64,000 bases of DNA, from positions 2,480,001-2,544,000 of the forward strand of contig CADCXD010000011.1 of assembly GCA_902806575.1 (NCBI GenBank), given 5' to 3'. This DNA comes from Jackrogersella multiformis. Lineage: Eukaryota; Ascomycota; Sordariomycetes; Xylariales; Hypoxylaceae. The notes beneath the pieces are model-generated. The model was not told the DNA's origin and did not search any database. It saw nothing but the letters and a program-made list of their open reading frames with translations. Positions 32,643-43,299 of this stretch are shown here, in pieces; position 1 is the stretch's first letter, and every line of letters starts with the position of its first letter. The position numbers and the translations under genes are program-made.

Positions 32643-33885
32643 TTATGCATTCGGTCTCCATGCTTTAATGTACCCATCCTCTCCGGCGCTAAACACCGTC
32701 TGCGCTTCATCGTAGAAGCAGAAACTTCGCACTATCTCCGAGGAATGGGCCCCAGGCAAGCTTACACTACTGTCTTGGTCAAGACTCCAGCCTTGGCCTT
32801 TTGTCAGATGGATCATTTGGAACCCTTGTTGACTGCATACGTCCCAGAATTAGTGCAAATACAAAGGAAATTTCAGCATGAGGTCAACTTACTCGTGGGC
32901 ACCCGCACCGATCACGGCTCCGGCACTATTTGATTTCGCACATATATTGGCGATGTACTGACAGCCGAGGACCTCTCGCATATCTCCAAAGTCGGTCGTC
33001 GCGGTTCCACTCTCTTGGCTTTCAGCTACGTCATAAAGGGCGAGCTTCTCATCATGAGAGAGCGCAAACACTTCGGTGTCGTTCAGGAATGCCGCGTGGT
33101 GAATGGAGGCATCGTGGTTAAAGGTCTGGATCACAACCTCGTCCTCGTCGGTAATTCTGGTATCGCAGATATTTACAAGTCCATCCGTCGATCCCGATAA
33201 GAGGATGTTGTGGTCGCTAGGGTGAAAATTTAACTAAGAAGCATTAGTAAAGGGGGTATATTGCCGATAATATCAGAAACATACCTCTGTCACATCGTCG
33301 CTGTGAACCTCCTTATAGTGAAGTTTCGGGGCGGGCGCCGAGCGGGCGTCCCTGAACACTTATGTATAAGCAGAAAGTGATTATGTATCACACGAGATGG
33401 CGCACTCACCATATTAATATAGATGCTTGGTGATCCTGCAGTTCGGTGCCAGCCACGAGTGAGAAACCTGCACTGGAGCACGCCAGAGATAAGACGGGGA
33501 TTTTATTATCTATATTACATCTCAGCATCGTATTCATACCATACAAAATAATAGCCCGGCAGGCTGCCACAAACGAACCTGTCAGCTTCGCAACCTCGGC
33601 CTTGCTCGCGTCCAGCCTCAAGTCCCACATCGACACGCTGCCGTCCTCGCCCGCCGTACACACAACGCCACGCCCGGCGTCGAACGCCTCGGCGCAAGTG
33701 ATGTTGCCGTGCCGCGTGAGAAGGCTGACCAGCGGACCCGCGCGCAGACTCGCCGCGCTGAACAGCGATAGCTTCTGGTCCGAAGAGATGGTCGCCGGCC
33801 CCGACGCCAAGGGGACGATGTCCAGCACGTAGACTTCCTCCCGTATGGGGATTTTGTACCCGTCCACGCAGGTGAGGGGATACAT
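32643..33885 (-). CDS. WD40-repeat protein, WDR89-like
   Basis: A beta-propeller scaffold protein. Exons (minus) are 33885-33579, 33509-33410, 33351-33285, 33233-32893 and 32832-32643, giving 334 aa. WD-type repeats are recognisable: TAGEDGSVSMWDLR, LQDHQASILIWDAR, EVHSDDVTELNFHPSDHNILLSGSTDG and a last one ending FSAGEDGYIKAWRP. The ILIWDAR junction dictated the acceptor of intron 2 (TTCAG at 33352-33356). The order and loops match the WDR89 group (GTE..D.A...WDAR, HSDDVT). Its function is poorly known; I make no pathway claim. It is convergent with FRG1 and divergent from HRD3 (730 bp). Confidence 0.88.
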
Positions 33886-34614
33886 GGTGGGTTGGTTCTC
33901 TTGTTGATTATGGTGGTGGGTGTAAGTGCTGAATAGAGTAGGAGCGGATATTTGTTGTTTGGTTGGTTACCTACTCTTTGGTTACTCTATTCGGGTTCCC
34001 GTTGGTGAGTGGTGTGAGAATGGTTATATACTTGAGACGCCAGATTACTCCGTATTTTAAAGGAGAATAATAAGGCTCTCTTAAAATATTGTCACATCAG
34101 CAGAATTTTATATGAAGCTGATTAACTTTGAATACCTAGGTACCTATACCAAGTACCTTATTGATCATTAAGAGTAGAGCTTAATGAAGGTTGATGAAAT
34201 TCTTGGTGGGGTGTATTTAAAACTAGCGGATGTACCTAGTATCACAAAATGTGGCGCTGAATACTTAGGTACCTAGACTAGGTAGTTAAGCCAATCAAAT
34301 CCGAGTCGCTTCTTCATCTAAAGGCTGACGTCGCATTTGGTTTAAGCCGATCTGGACAGCTTGTAACTTCCAAGGTAGTGAGTTCCTACGAAACAAAATA
34401 CCGACCTACCTAAGGTATACGTAGTAACCTTTAACTATTACCTATCCCACCATTCCACTACCGACGATAACTTCTCCCTTTCCCTTCTCTCTTTTCCCTT
34501 TTCCACTTTCGTTTTCTATACATAAATATTAAATAAACTCTTCTGGAGACCATGCCATTAATACAGTATTCGGAATCTTCCTCCTAGTGGAATCCTCCCA
34601 GTGGAATTACTACC
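33886..34614. other. Divergent promoter region between WD40 gene and HRD3
   Basis: Contains CCTAGGTACCTA palindromes (34135-34145, 34265-34275), a TGACGTCG element at 34326-34333 and a pyrimidine-rich tract just upstream of HRD3 (34470-34515). No coding region is seen. Confidence 0.6.
34326..34333 (+). promoter_or_regulatory. CRE-like TGACGTCG motif upstream of HRD3
   Basis: An ACGT-core bZIP-type site about 285 bp before the HRD3 start. HRD3 is an unfolded-protein-response target in yeast and the UPR factor Hac1 is a bZIP protein, so a role is plausible. A single match of this length can also occur by chance. Confidence 0.3.
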
Positions 34615-37385
34615 ATGAGGCGTTACTTAGTCTCGGCGCTCCGTAAGTTTTGAACATATTCACATTCTAAATCCTACACGCGGCTATAAGTTCTGTACCT
34701 AGGCGCAAGCTAACCCTCAGCACGGACAGTGCTATTGCAGGTTGTCGCCTCTTCGGCTGCTACCGAGCAGCAAGCCTTGGAGGCCAATGCAGACGATATA
34801 ACGAACCCGAATCTTAACCCAGCCGCCGAGACCGATGTCATTCAAGGTGCGCAACATGGATGGGCTCCATACCAAAATGGTAAGCAAACCATAGCTATGC
34901 CATAGCTATACCGTCGTAGACATAACCTCTCCCTAACCTAGAGTAGGGTGGGAGCTTGTTCACGAGGCCATGTCCGAACTTCGAAAGATAAAAACCCCGT
35001 TGCATAGAAAGACAAAGAAACAATCCGGTCTCTTTGGAGCAGTGTTCCAGTATGTCGCAAAGACTTTACCAAGCTTGCGAGCCAGCGCTCCTCCCCAGGA
35101 ACATGCGCTGCCAGTCATAAGCGGTCCCCTTCTCGAGGGTGTCAAGCTACTACAGCAGTCGGCCGACCAGAACAATACCGATGCGATCTACCTCCTAGCG
35201 CAATTCAATTTCTTCGGAAACTACTCGCACCCGAGGAACTTCAAGACCGCTTTCGATCACTACTACCGACTGGCATCGTACGGAAACAGCTCCGCGCAGT
35301 ATATGGTGGGATTGATGTATGCGACTGGGCTCGGAGATACGGTGGAGCGGGACCAGGCGAAGGCTCTCCTATATCACACCTTTGCCGCCGATGCCGGGCA
35401 CACGAGATCAGAAATGACGGTTGCCGCTCGCCATCTGAGTGGCGTCGGAGTACCCAAGAGCTGCGAGACGGCTTCTAAATACTACAAGAAGGTAGCCGAT
35501 AAAGCAATGATTTGGTTTCGATCCGGACCGCCGGGTGGAATGGCACTCGCGCCAGAAGCGTATCGGCTATCTGACGAGGTTGGCGGCGTCTATGGCGAGG
35601 GAGCCAGCGTGGTAAGTTCCGGTATCAATGCTCTAAAAGCGAGCCCGAATTCCGATGCCTACGCTGCTATCGACGACGTTATCGAATACCTCGATTTGAT
35701 GTCCCAAAAAGGCGATTTCAAGGCTTCGTTTAATTTAGGAAGACTTTACTATGAGGGACAACGAGGTCTCGATAGGAACGTCGATCTGGCTCGACGATAC
35801 TTTGCCGCAGTGACGACTATGTATTGGCGCTCAAAAGACGGCCGTGCTGTTGACCAGCCGAAACCTCAGCTGGAGAAGTATGCTAGCAAATCAGCCGGCT
35901 ATATCGGCCGGATGTGGTTACGTGGGGAAGGCGTTAGACAGGATTACAAGATTGCCCGAGGGTGGTTTGAGCGCGGAATCAAGCATGGCGATGCTCAGTC
36001 TCAATGGGGTCTGGGGATTATGAATCTTCATGGCCTCGGCCTACCCAAAAATGTTTCGAAGGCTACAGAATTTTTCAAGGCCTCGGCGGATCAGGACTTC
36101 AGTCTTTCCCACGTAGCGCTCGGAGCCCTTCACCTGGACCAAGGTACTTCGGATGACTTGAAGATTGCGAACTCCTATTTCGAAGCGGCCGCGAGGTGGG
36201 CCAATATCGAGGCGCAATACTATCTGGCCGAGATGATTCACCACGGAGTTGGGCGAGATAAAACTTGTGGCTTGGCTATGGCCTACTACAAGAATGTCGC
36301 CGAGAAAGCCGAGCCTTTGGTGTCATCTTGGGCAGAAGCCAATCAGGCATATGAGGATGGCGATTATGAGTTGGCCCTCCTCGATTATCTCATGGCCGCA
36401 GAACAAGGATACGAAAAGGCACAGAACAACGTTGCTTTTATGCTAGACCCGACGCAATCACGACTCCCTGTACCAGCGTGGGTCAAGCGACAGCCGCCGA
36501 AGCCTAGTTTACTCCAGAATTCGGCTCTGGCGTTGATATACTGGACCAGATCGGCTATACAACAAAACATTGACTCGTTAGTGAAAATGGGCGATTATTA
36601 CCTATCTGGTATTGGAACCGACCTTGCACTCGATAAAGCGGCTCAGTGCTATACCGGGGCTTCGGAGTACTTCCAGAGCGCGCAAGCTCTTTATAACCTT
36701 GGTTGGATGCACGAGAACGGAGTCGGTCTGACCCAAGACTTCCACCTCGCGAAGAGATATTACGACCAAGCTCTCGAGACCAACGAAGAAGCCTATCTAC
36801 CCGTGACTATAAGCTTGCTCAAGTTACGGGCCCGCAGCGCGTGGAATACGTTTACACACGGTCGGGTCAATTCGATCCAGGACGAGCCTTGTAAGTTACA
36901 CGTATCCACCACCTCTACATGCGTATGCCTACCTACCTACCTGCGTACTAACACGCGCGTTCGAAATAGCACCTAAGAAGGACTGGTCGCTCAGCGAATG
37001 GATAGCAAACTTCCTCCAGGAAGACAACCTGTACTACGACGACGACGGCTACTACTACGACGACACGATCACAGGCAGCGACGGCGAGGCCCTAGGCAAC
37101 GAGGGCTTCGACGACGTGGACGGCGTCTTCGAGAGCCTCATCATCCTCGGGCTCATCGGCGCCATCATCTTCCTCATGTACTACCGCGCCAGACGGCAGC
37201 AGGCGCACCGCCAGGCTGAGGAGAACGCCGTTAGGCAAGCCCAGCAGCAGCAGCAGCAGCAGGGTGGGGTCCAACCGCCGCAGGCACAGGGTCAGGGACA
37301 AAGACCGCCGCACGGCGGGTTAGGTCTCCAGCCTGGTAACCCGGATTTCGGACAGTGGGCTGCGGGCGGCGTGGTAGGGCATTAA
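34615..37385 (+). CDS. HRD3: ERAD ubiquitin-ligase receptor Hrd3 (SEL1L homologue)
   Basis: The ER-luminal substrate receptor of the Hrd1 ubiquitin ligase. Exons are 34615-34642, 34721-34879, 34944-36890 and 36970-37385, giving 849 aa. The first splice was chosen so that the N-terminus becomes a signal peptide (MRRYLVSALPRTVLLLQVVASSA). Tandem SEL1 repeats fill about residues 110-690 (examples: AQYMVGLMYATGLG, SQWGLGIMNLHGLGLPKN, AQALYNLGWMHENGVGL). A luminal acidic Tyr/Asp stretch (about 733-745) precedes one membrane helix (about 765-783). The cytosolic tail is Gln/Pro/Gly-rich with a CAG-encoded Gln run. Domain order matches fungal Hrd3 throughout. A possible bZIP site lies upstream. Confidence 0.95.
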
Positions 37386-37997
37386 GGAATTGGAAAGAGG
37401 AAAAGGGGGGGAAGGGGCGGGGGTGGTAGGAGCGGTGAAATGAATGAATAGAATGATTCTAAGCTTTGTTATGCCTTTTTTAGTGAAATGCGTAGGTCGG
37501 TGTCGGTGTCTTGGTGGATGTTTAAGCGGTCTCTAAAGCCCTACCTAAACGGCCTCTTCGACGGTTCCTCACATGTTCTTAAAAGGGGTGCATGTGGTGA
37601 CGCCATGCAATGTGGCTGAACCTGTGGCGCATATGACAACCCCTTTTCAGCTTCAATATCAGATTTCTTAACCCACTAACCTCACATGATTTAAATTTCC
37701 AATCTCATATCTTTTATAATTTCTTAATTTCATATAATTAATACCAAGCCCTCGATTTACTACGCAATTTTGTACCAATTATCTTCGCAATGCATAACGA
37801 TGTTGCCGTGCTAACGGAGCTAAGCCGACGCTAAGCGCCGCACGGGCTATGTCTCTTAAGTATTTCTTAGCTCGCCACCCTCCGGAACGTCAGTAAACAG
37901 ATACAAAGAAACGGAAACAGTATAAATTAACTTACGCCATTTATTCTTTAAATACCTAGGTACCTCTCCGGGTACTTTCAGCCCCAAATCATAGGAA
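37386..37997. other. Intergenic
   Basis: 3' UTR of HRD3 and promoter of the next gene. A short GC-rich patch (37800-37850) with GCTAAGC inverted units and a GTACCTAGG-like palindrome (about 37953-37963) are the only notable items. Confidence 0.6.
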
Positions 37998-38768
37998 ATG
38001 GTGAAGATCATCCCGAGGAAACGACTGGCCGAGCGGGCTCAGGCCCAGGCCCAGGCTCAGATGCCGTGGCCGGATCCCGTCGCCAAACGCGCGAAGAAGG
38101 AGAATGAAGATAGGATGTTGGATCTCGCTTCAGTTCCGAGATATGGGGGCGCAAGGAAGGAGAAGGAAAGGGAGAGGGAAAGGCCAAGAGAGGCACCGAA
38201 GCAACTCTCCCCCCTACAACAGCTTCAGAAAATCTATCCACCAGCAATGTTTAAGGACGTCATGGCTCCGAGACTTGGGGGCAGAGCCCAGCCTGGTAAT
38301 GGTGCCTCACCAAGCAACTCTAGCGCTTCGCGCGCGGTGTACGTCGTCACCCATGCAAAAATGGGCAGGTACGTTGACTCGGAAGTCGACGTCTTGGGAA
38401 CATACAGCAGCATCGAAGCTGCTAACATACGGACTATGGCCTTCTTCAACGAGGAGTATTACTTCATGACGGAGAATTTCAAATGCGACCCGACCTTCTT
38501 CAATCCCGGCGGGGCGGAAGTGCTCCGAAAGTCCCGCACGCCTGATTCGCACGACGCCTGGAGCGTAGTCTACTGGATAGACAAAGACCGCTGTTTAACG
38601 ATGAGGGCCAAAAACGGAGACGGGTCGTACGTGGTATGCGCTACGAGGCAGGAAGTGAAGACCGGCGACGGCTTCGATAAAGATCTACGCACAATCTACG
38701 GCGAGCGGGATGAATATGTGGATCAAGACGAAGGGAGGCACAGGGTTACAAGTTGGAGGACCTGGTAA
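37998..38768 (+). CDS. Hypothetical protein, 256 aa
   Basis: A single exon. The N-terminal ~110 residues are basic and low complexity (AQAQAQAQ, RKEKERERERPRE) with a possible nuclear localisation signal (KRAKKENEDR). From about residue 112 to 256 the chain looks folded: SRAVYVVTHAKMGRYVDSEVD, SIEAANIRTMAFFNEEYYF and DAWSVVYWIDKDRCLTMRA. I recognise no family. The composition and the clear change from disordered to compact sequence argue for a real gene. The start ATG at 37998 is the first in frame. Confidence 0.65.
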   Translation: MVKIIPRKRLAERAQAQAQAQMPWPDPVAKRAKKENEDRMLDLASVPRYGGARKEKERERERPREAPKQLSPLQQLQKIYPPAMFKDVMAPRLGGRAQPGNGASPSNSSASRAVYVVTHAKMGRYVDSEVDVLGTYSSIEAANIRTMAFFNEEYYFMTENFKCDPTFFNPGGAEVLRKSRTPDSHDAWSVVYWIDKDRCLTMRAKNGDGSYVVCATRQEVKTGDGFDKDLRTIYGERDEYVDQDEGRHRVTSWRTW

Positions 38769-40076
38769 TCGTCACGCTGTGGGGTAGACGAACAAGTGAC
38801 TATAAGCACATATTCGTAAGGGCTGACAGGTCGGCGGCTTTTGTAGATATTTGGTTCTTTTCGAAGACGCGTAAGTGGAATGGTTGCTGGCATAAGTGCC
38901 TAGGTTAGGCACTTAAGGGAGGCAAAGCGTGTGTTTAACAGTGTTATTATAAGTAACTTAATATTATAATTTAAGGCTTTTAATAAGCTAAATAATTCTA
39001 GCCTTTTACTTTAATGGTTATATATAGTCTTTTAATTAAAGATTTTTATTAAATTAATATTTTTATTTTTAATAAAAAGTTAAATTTATTTTTTACCGAA
39101 AACTTTAATTTTATTAACGGTAAAAGTTTTTATATTAAAATATTTTTATTTTATAATAAATTATGTAAATAATTAAAGTTTAAAAATATTTTTAATATAT
39201 AAAAACTTAATTTTATTAATATATAAACCACTTAAATAAAAAAGTTTAAATATTTAAAAACACGTAATAAAAAATTACTTATATTAAATTAAAAATAATA
39301 TTTAATAATTTCTTATAATTAAAAAATATAAATTAATAAACTTTTATTATAAATAATGAAAATAATTTTAAAGCTTATATATAATTATTTAAGTAAATTA
39401 CCGAGGCAAAAGATTTTTCAATAATATCAGTTAACTAAAAGCCTAGGTCATATATTAACTGAAAATAAAAACAATTCCAGTATTTCTGGTAAGGTGTCGA
39501 CGTGGAGTTAAGTCACTATCCTGTTGGCCTTAACCACCTCCTTATTAGATCCACAACTCATTAGTGTCTTACAACTAAATCTATGCGCCATATTTCCGCT
39601 TCTACTTACCAACACTTTGCATTATATGACTCTATTACAGTGTAAATATTGCTACTATTAATCCATGGGGGTACAGTCACTCGTCATATTATGATAAAAA
39701 GCAAACCTCATCTGAAGTGCTGTCAATACCTACCTAGGTAGGTACTGACAAGTTCATATAGTGACACAGAAGTTTGTAATTAAACCCTGAGTTACCATTA
39801 AAGCTTTTCATTGTGTAGCCAAAGAAAAAAAATGATACATATATATACTGGGAGTGTTCAGTCAAGTTCCTTTTCTTAAATCAGAATTAATTTCCCACGA
39901 CAAAACCAAACACCTGCATCGAACCTCGACTCAACCTTTCTACTTCGATAATTCGCCCTCGAGACTTTCTCTACAAATACAATATCAAAGCTACAATTAT
40001 ACACCTCCCCTTACATCACCCCCCACGAATTCCGTGCCCAACTTCACTACGCTACGGACACAACCAATCAACCACG
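38769..40076. other. Intergenic with an extreme AT island
   Basis: Beyond the stop of the 256-aa gene the sequence becomes almost pure A/T (about 38940-39430), then returns to ordinary composition. There is a TACCTACCTAGGTAGGTA palindrome near 39727-39744 and a CT-rich stretch before 40077. No gene is supported. Confidence 0.65.
38940..39430. repeat. AT-rich island (~490 bp)
   Basis: Runs of TTTTAAT/AATTAAAA with very few G or C and dense TA dinucleotides; flanks are near 45-50% GC. No open frame and no terminal repeats are visible. It resembles a heavily RIP-mutated relic or an AT-rich spacer. Confidence 0.7.
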
Positions 40077-40280
40077 ATGTGTCGCTTAGTCCTCAACCAG
40101 AACTGGTGCCAGAAAAACAGCCATGCCGTCGGTCAGCAAACCATTGCCCGAGAAGAGAAGTGCACAAAAGTTAAGAACGACGAAAAAGCCTTTGGCGCCT
40201 GTGGAGGTGTCCGAAACGTTATCCAGAAAGCCATGACTCTGACGGAGTGCGAGAGGTGCAAGGCAGGCTTGTTTACCTAG
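40077..40280 (+). CDS. Possible small Cys-rich protein, 67 aa
   Basis: An ATG-started frame of 67 codons with Cys at positions 2, 11, 29, 43, 59 and 62, ending in a CXXC (ECERCKAG). It begins MCRLVLNQNW, reminiscent of numerous small fungal proteins that start MC-x-V and end with paired Cys, which may bind zinc. No signal peptide, so not an obvious secreted effector. The upstream 200 bases are C/T/A-rich like a promoter. It could still be a chance frame. Confidence 0.4.
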   Translation: MCRLVLNQNWCQKNSHAVGQQTIAREEKCTKVKNDEKAFGACGGVRNVIQKAMTLTECERCKAGLFT

Positions 40281-41183
40281 GTAGATAGTTGCCGATTGGT
40301 TCTGCCCTACATTCGCTATCTGTGACGGGCAGAACAGGAGAAAGGGATGAAGGTTTAGGTTATAACACTCTGCCGAGTAGAAAGGGCTCCGGCAAAGCAG
40401 TGTATTTATCGGAGTAAAGAGCGGGTCTTAGCAGGAGCTCCGCTCCGATACGGAGGCTCCAGCCTGCGACATTATCATACTTCTCCAGAGTACCTAGGGC
40501 TTAAGAAGACGTCAGCCATATGCTTTGCTTAAGGGAGATCGGGTCGAGTGGGTGACACGTCCTAATAGAACGGGCTGAGAGCACTCCTATTTCCAAATTT
40601 TACCATTAGGTGGTAATGAACAAGTTTCCCTTGCGAAACGCTTGGAACAGTACCTAGGTAGTTTGGAATTCCTGTAATAATTCTCTATGGTCCTGGGTTA
40701 AGGTCCTTACCTTTCTCCTCTTCTTTCGAAGTGGAGTGCGTAGCCATATTTGTATATAATGTTGTCAAGTCTCCCGATAAACCTCGTCCAATACCTCAGT
40801 TTCATCCGCTCCACACACTCCGTATTTATCAACATGCATATATTGATGATGTTCTGCCATCGTGTCAACTATCCATATGGTACGTCGTAAAGTTTTGTAG
40901 TTTTTATAATCAAAGCAACCAATAGAAGTCATAACTGAGAATTATATATTAGTAACTCTAATTCAACAGCCAGTTGCAACGGTGGTATGGATACTCCATG
41001 CCGAGATTAGTAAGTGCATGTACCTCCAGATGGGAATGGAGGCAGGAGGGCAATCTAAATCGACTGGATGTTTGACAATGCTCCGAACCACGCCCCTTTC
41101 TTACCTAGTCAAATATAAAAGAAAGGGGCGGCCGGGTGATTTGCAACATTTCTCTTTAACGATATCATCGACATCCATCAATC
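40281..41183. other. Intergenic
   Basis: Contains GC-rich partially self-complementary sequence at 40415-40465 (GCAGGAGCTCCG / CGGAGGCTCCAGCCTGC) and the inverted repeat before the EthD gene. No coding region is supported. Confidence 0.5.
41091..41130. promoter_or_regulatory. Inverted AGGGG (STRE-like) pair flanking a TATA-like core
   Basis: A perfect 12-bp inverted repeat (CGCCCCTTTCTT / AAGAAAGGGGCG) with a 16-nt spacer containing AAATATAA lies 53 bp before the EthD start. AGGGG is the core of the stress-response element bound by C2H2 factors of the Msn2/4 type, and CCCC-containing sites are also used by CreA-like repressors. Function is inferred. Confidence 0.45.
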
Positions 41184-41663
41184 ATGGCTGGACAGCAGAT
41201 TTTTAAGTATATCGTCGAGCACCACCGAAAAGAAGGCGTCTCGGAGGAAGATTTCTTGAAATGGTTTCGAGAGGAGCATATCCCAAATGCTCTTCCTCTC
41301 ATGAAGAAATACGGCGTCATCAAATACGCCGTTGTAAGTTCTCCCACCACATAATTTCTCACCGGCCTAGCTTAGCTCACTGACGCGCAAACGCAAAATC
41401 AGCACACGAGAATTCCTGAAGCGTGTGCCGTATTCCGAGCTCAGTTGGATAAAGTGCAGCCCACGTGGGAGGTTAGCCAGGCCGACCTCGTCGTCGAGTA
41501 TTTGCTGCCTGATCTGACTGTTCCTGGGAAACTTATCACGGACCCCGAGTGGAATGAGAAGGCCGCTAAGGACCAGGATAAGTGGCTCGACATGTCTAAG
41601 TTCACGATCCACGTTGGTTATCAGAATACGTACTTGGAGAACGGGGAGATTTTGGATGCTTGA
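41184..41663 (+). CDS. EthD-domain protein (dimeric alpha/beta barrel)
   Basis: Exons are 41184-41333 and 41403-41663, giving 136 aa, the usual size of a single EthD domain. It reads YIVEHHRKEGVSEEDFLKWFREEHIPNALPLMKKYGVIKYAV, then DLVVEYLLPD, ITDPEWNEKAAKDQDKWLDMSK and a final FTIHVGYQNTYLENGEI. The order RKxGxSxEDF, HxP, KYG, DPxW and final ENGEI is that of fungal EthD proteins such as the decarboxylases acting on atrochrysone carboxylic acid in anthraquinone pathways; other members have unknown roles. A DUF1772-like membrane protein, the partner of such decarboxylases in those pathways, follows 1.1 kb downstream on the same strand. No polyketide synthase is in the window, so pathway membership is speculative. 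A striking inverted repeat sits in its promoter. Confidence 0.85.
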
Positions 41664-42798
41664 GTCAAAAGGGGAACGAATCTGTGAAATCTGTTACGTA
41701 CACCTGGATAACTAAGGCCGGATGGTTTGGTAATACCGAATACAATTGATGCTTATACGGCCCGGAGTAAGATGTCGCTGATTTTCTGTATGTGTGTATA
41801 CCAGCCGCTTTACGAAGACCTTCTGGGTTAAATAATAATATTATAATAAACCACGCGACTTAAACCCGATAGTTGCGCAACTTGAAATGGTTATAATATA
41901 GCTGTGTTTGTTGGGGTTACAATGTCCGCCTTATATATGTCTTTCCAACATAGAAAAAATACGTAACAAGTCAAGTCGATTCTTAGGAAGATATCATGAT
42001 AATAATACTTAAATGGAAACTGGAAACTGGAAACTACGGCGGGTATCCACCTACTATTCTAGGCCTAGACCTACCTATTATTTTAATACCACCAATCAGA
42101 TGAACCCGAGCGTCTAAAAAGGGTATCTCGAAGTCCTATTAAACATTTTAAGTTCCGCATCTATAATTACCTGATGTATGTACCTACTTAGGTACTTATT
42201 TGGCTTTCACACTTTGGATTAGATATCTACCTAGCTAAGTTACGCTGCTCGTAGATTTACAAGAGAAAATCGTATGTATATTTTATTATTATTATTATTC
42301 AATTGAAGCAGGTCTCGCACCTTTACGAGGCAGATATGTTGCTTCCGTCTCATGCAAATATGAGGCGTAGCCCTCCCAAGCGACCAGTTGGAAAGGCGCA
42401 TTGTATGTTTTCAAATACCTAGGACTTATGATAATTTTGTACGGCATCCCTTTATGCACCTGCTTACTTCAATACATATAACCACTCATCCCTTACTTAC
42501 CTACGGTAGGTAGATAAGTAAGCAGTGTAGTAACCGAAGGATGTCACCCCGCACAGCCCCCTTTTTATGACCTTAAAATACCTTACCAGGTAGGTAGGTT
42601 AGATGGTATATTATCCCAATGATTCGAGCATCCACTTTCATCACTCTTTTCCTGTCCCAGATTACCTTTTTAATTAGTGCAATACTTACGTAATCACCAA
42701 TATAAACACCATTCTCAGTTTGTACGCATCTCTTCTTCGATCTATCCTGAATATAGCTTACAATAAGTCAAGAAACCGAAAAGGAAAACTTCGGGAAA
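41664..42798. other. Intergenic
   Basis: AT-rich spacer with an (ATT)n tract (about 42280-42300), three GGAAACT units (42014-42035) and GGTAGGTAGGTT/TACCTAC tracts. No gene is supported. Confidence 0.6.
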
Positions 42799-43299
42799 AT
42801 GGCATCAGGCTTATTTGTCGACCCTATTACCCTCCTCCGCGTCGTCCCGGTCGTCTCGTCGACCTGCCAGCTATGGTTTGGCTGGGACCAGTACGAGTTC
42901 CTCATGCTATTTCTCAAGCAGGACATACAGAACCCCAGCAATCAGCTCCTGCCATCGTACTTCAAGACGTTTTTCAATCGGGGTGCGCCTCGGGTGCTGG
43001 CCTTGCTTGTCACCACCATCGTATCTTCCGCCGCCAACCTGCGACACGGACCAGGCGACCTCCTAAAGGAGCGCGGGTCGTTCATCTGGTACTCGGCGGC
43101 CATTGGGTTCGCGCTCGGCCACCAGCTGTACGTCCCTCTGGTGCTTCCTCACATCCGGGCCATCTTCGACGACGCAAAGGAGAAGAACGTCACTGAGCTC
43201 AAGCATTGGCTCTATGCTCACAATTGGCGAACCCTGACTGTCGACCTGGCTGGCTGGGTCTGCTGCGTCGTCGCCGCCGTCAAGACTCTTTCTCCGTAA
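42799..43299 (+). CDS. Small integral membrane protein, DUF1772 / anthrone-oxygenase-like
   Basis: A single exon of 166 aa with about four hydrophobic helices: residues 8-38, 62-82, 95-118 and 145-163. The C-terminal pattern HWLYAHNWRTLTVDLAGW resembles the conserved Trp/Asn/Arg segment that closes DUF1772 proteins, the family containing fungal anthrone oxygenases. The N-terminal pattern (RVVPVVSSTCQLWFGWDQYEF) is that of a larger group of uncharacterised ascomycete membrane proteins. I am confident that it is a real membrane protein and only moderately so of the family. The start ATG is in an AAAATGG context. Confidence 0.65.
   Translation: MASGLFVDPITLLRVVPVVSSTCQLWFGWDQYEFLMLFLKQDIQNPSNQLLPSYFKTFFNRGAPRVLALLVTTIVSSAANLRHGPGDLLKERGSFIWYSAAIGFALGHQLYVPLVLPHIRAIFDDAKEKNVTELKHWLYAHNWRTLTVDLAGWVCCVVAAVKTLSP

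Noticed and set aside
40490..40600. 5S rRNA-like sequence (CTTAAGGGAGATCGG...GTGGGTGAC)
   Set aside because: The match to fungal 5S is limited to a short 3' domain piece; the 5' half and the closing stem are absent, so neither a gene nor a clear pseudogene can be supported.
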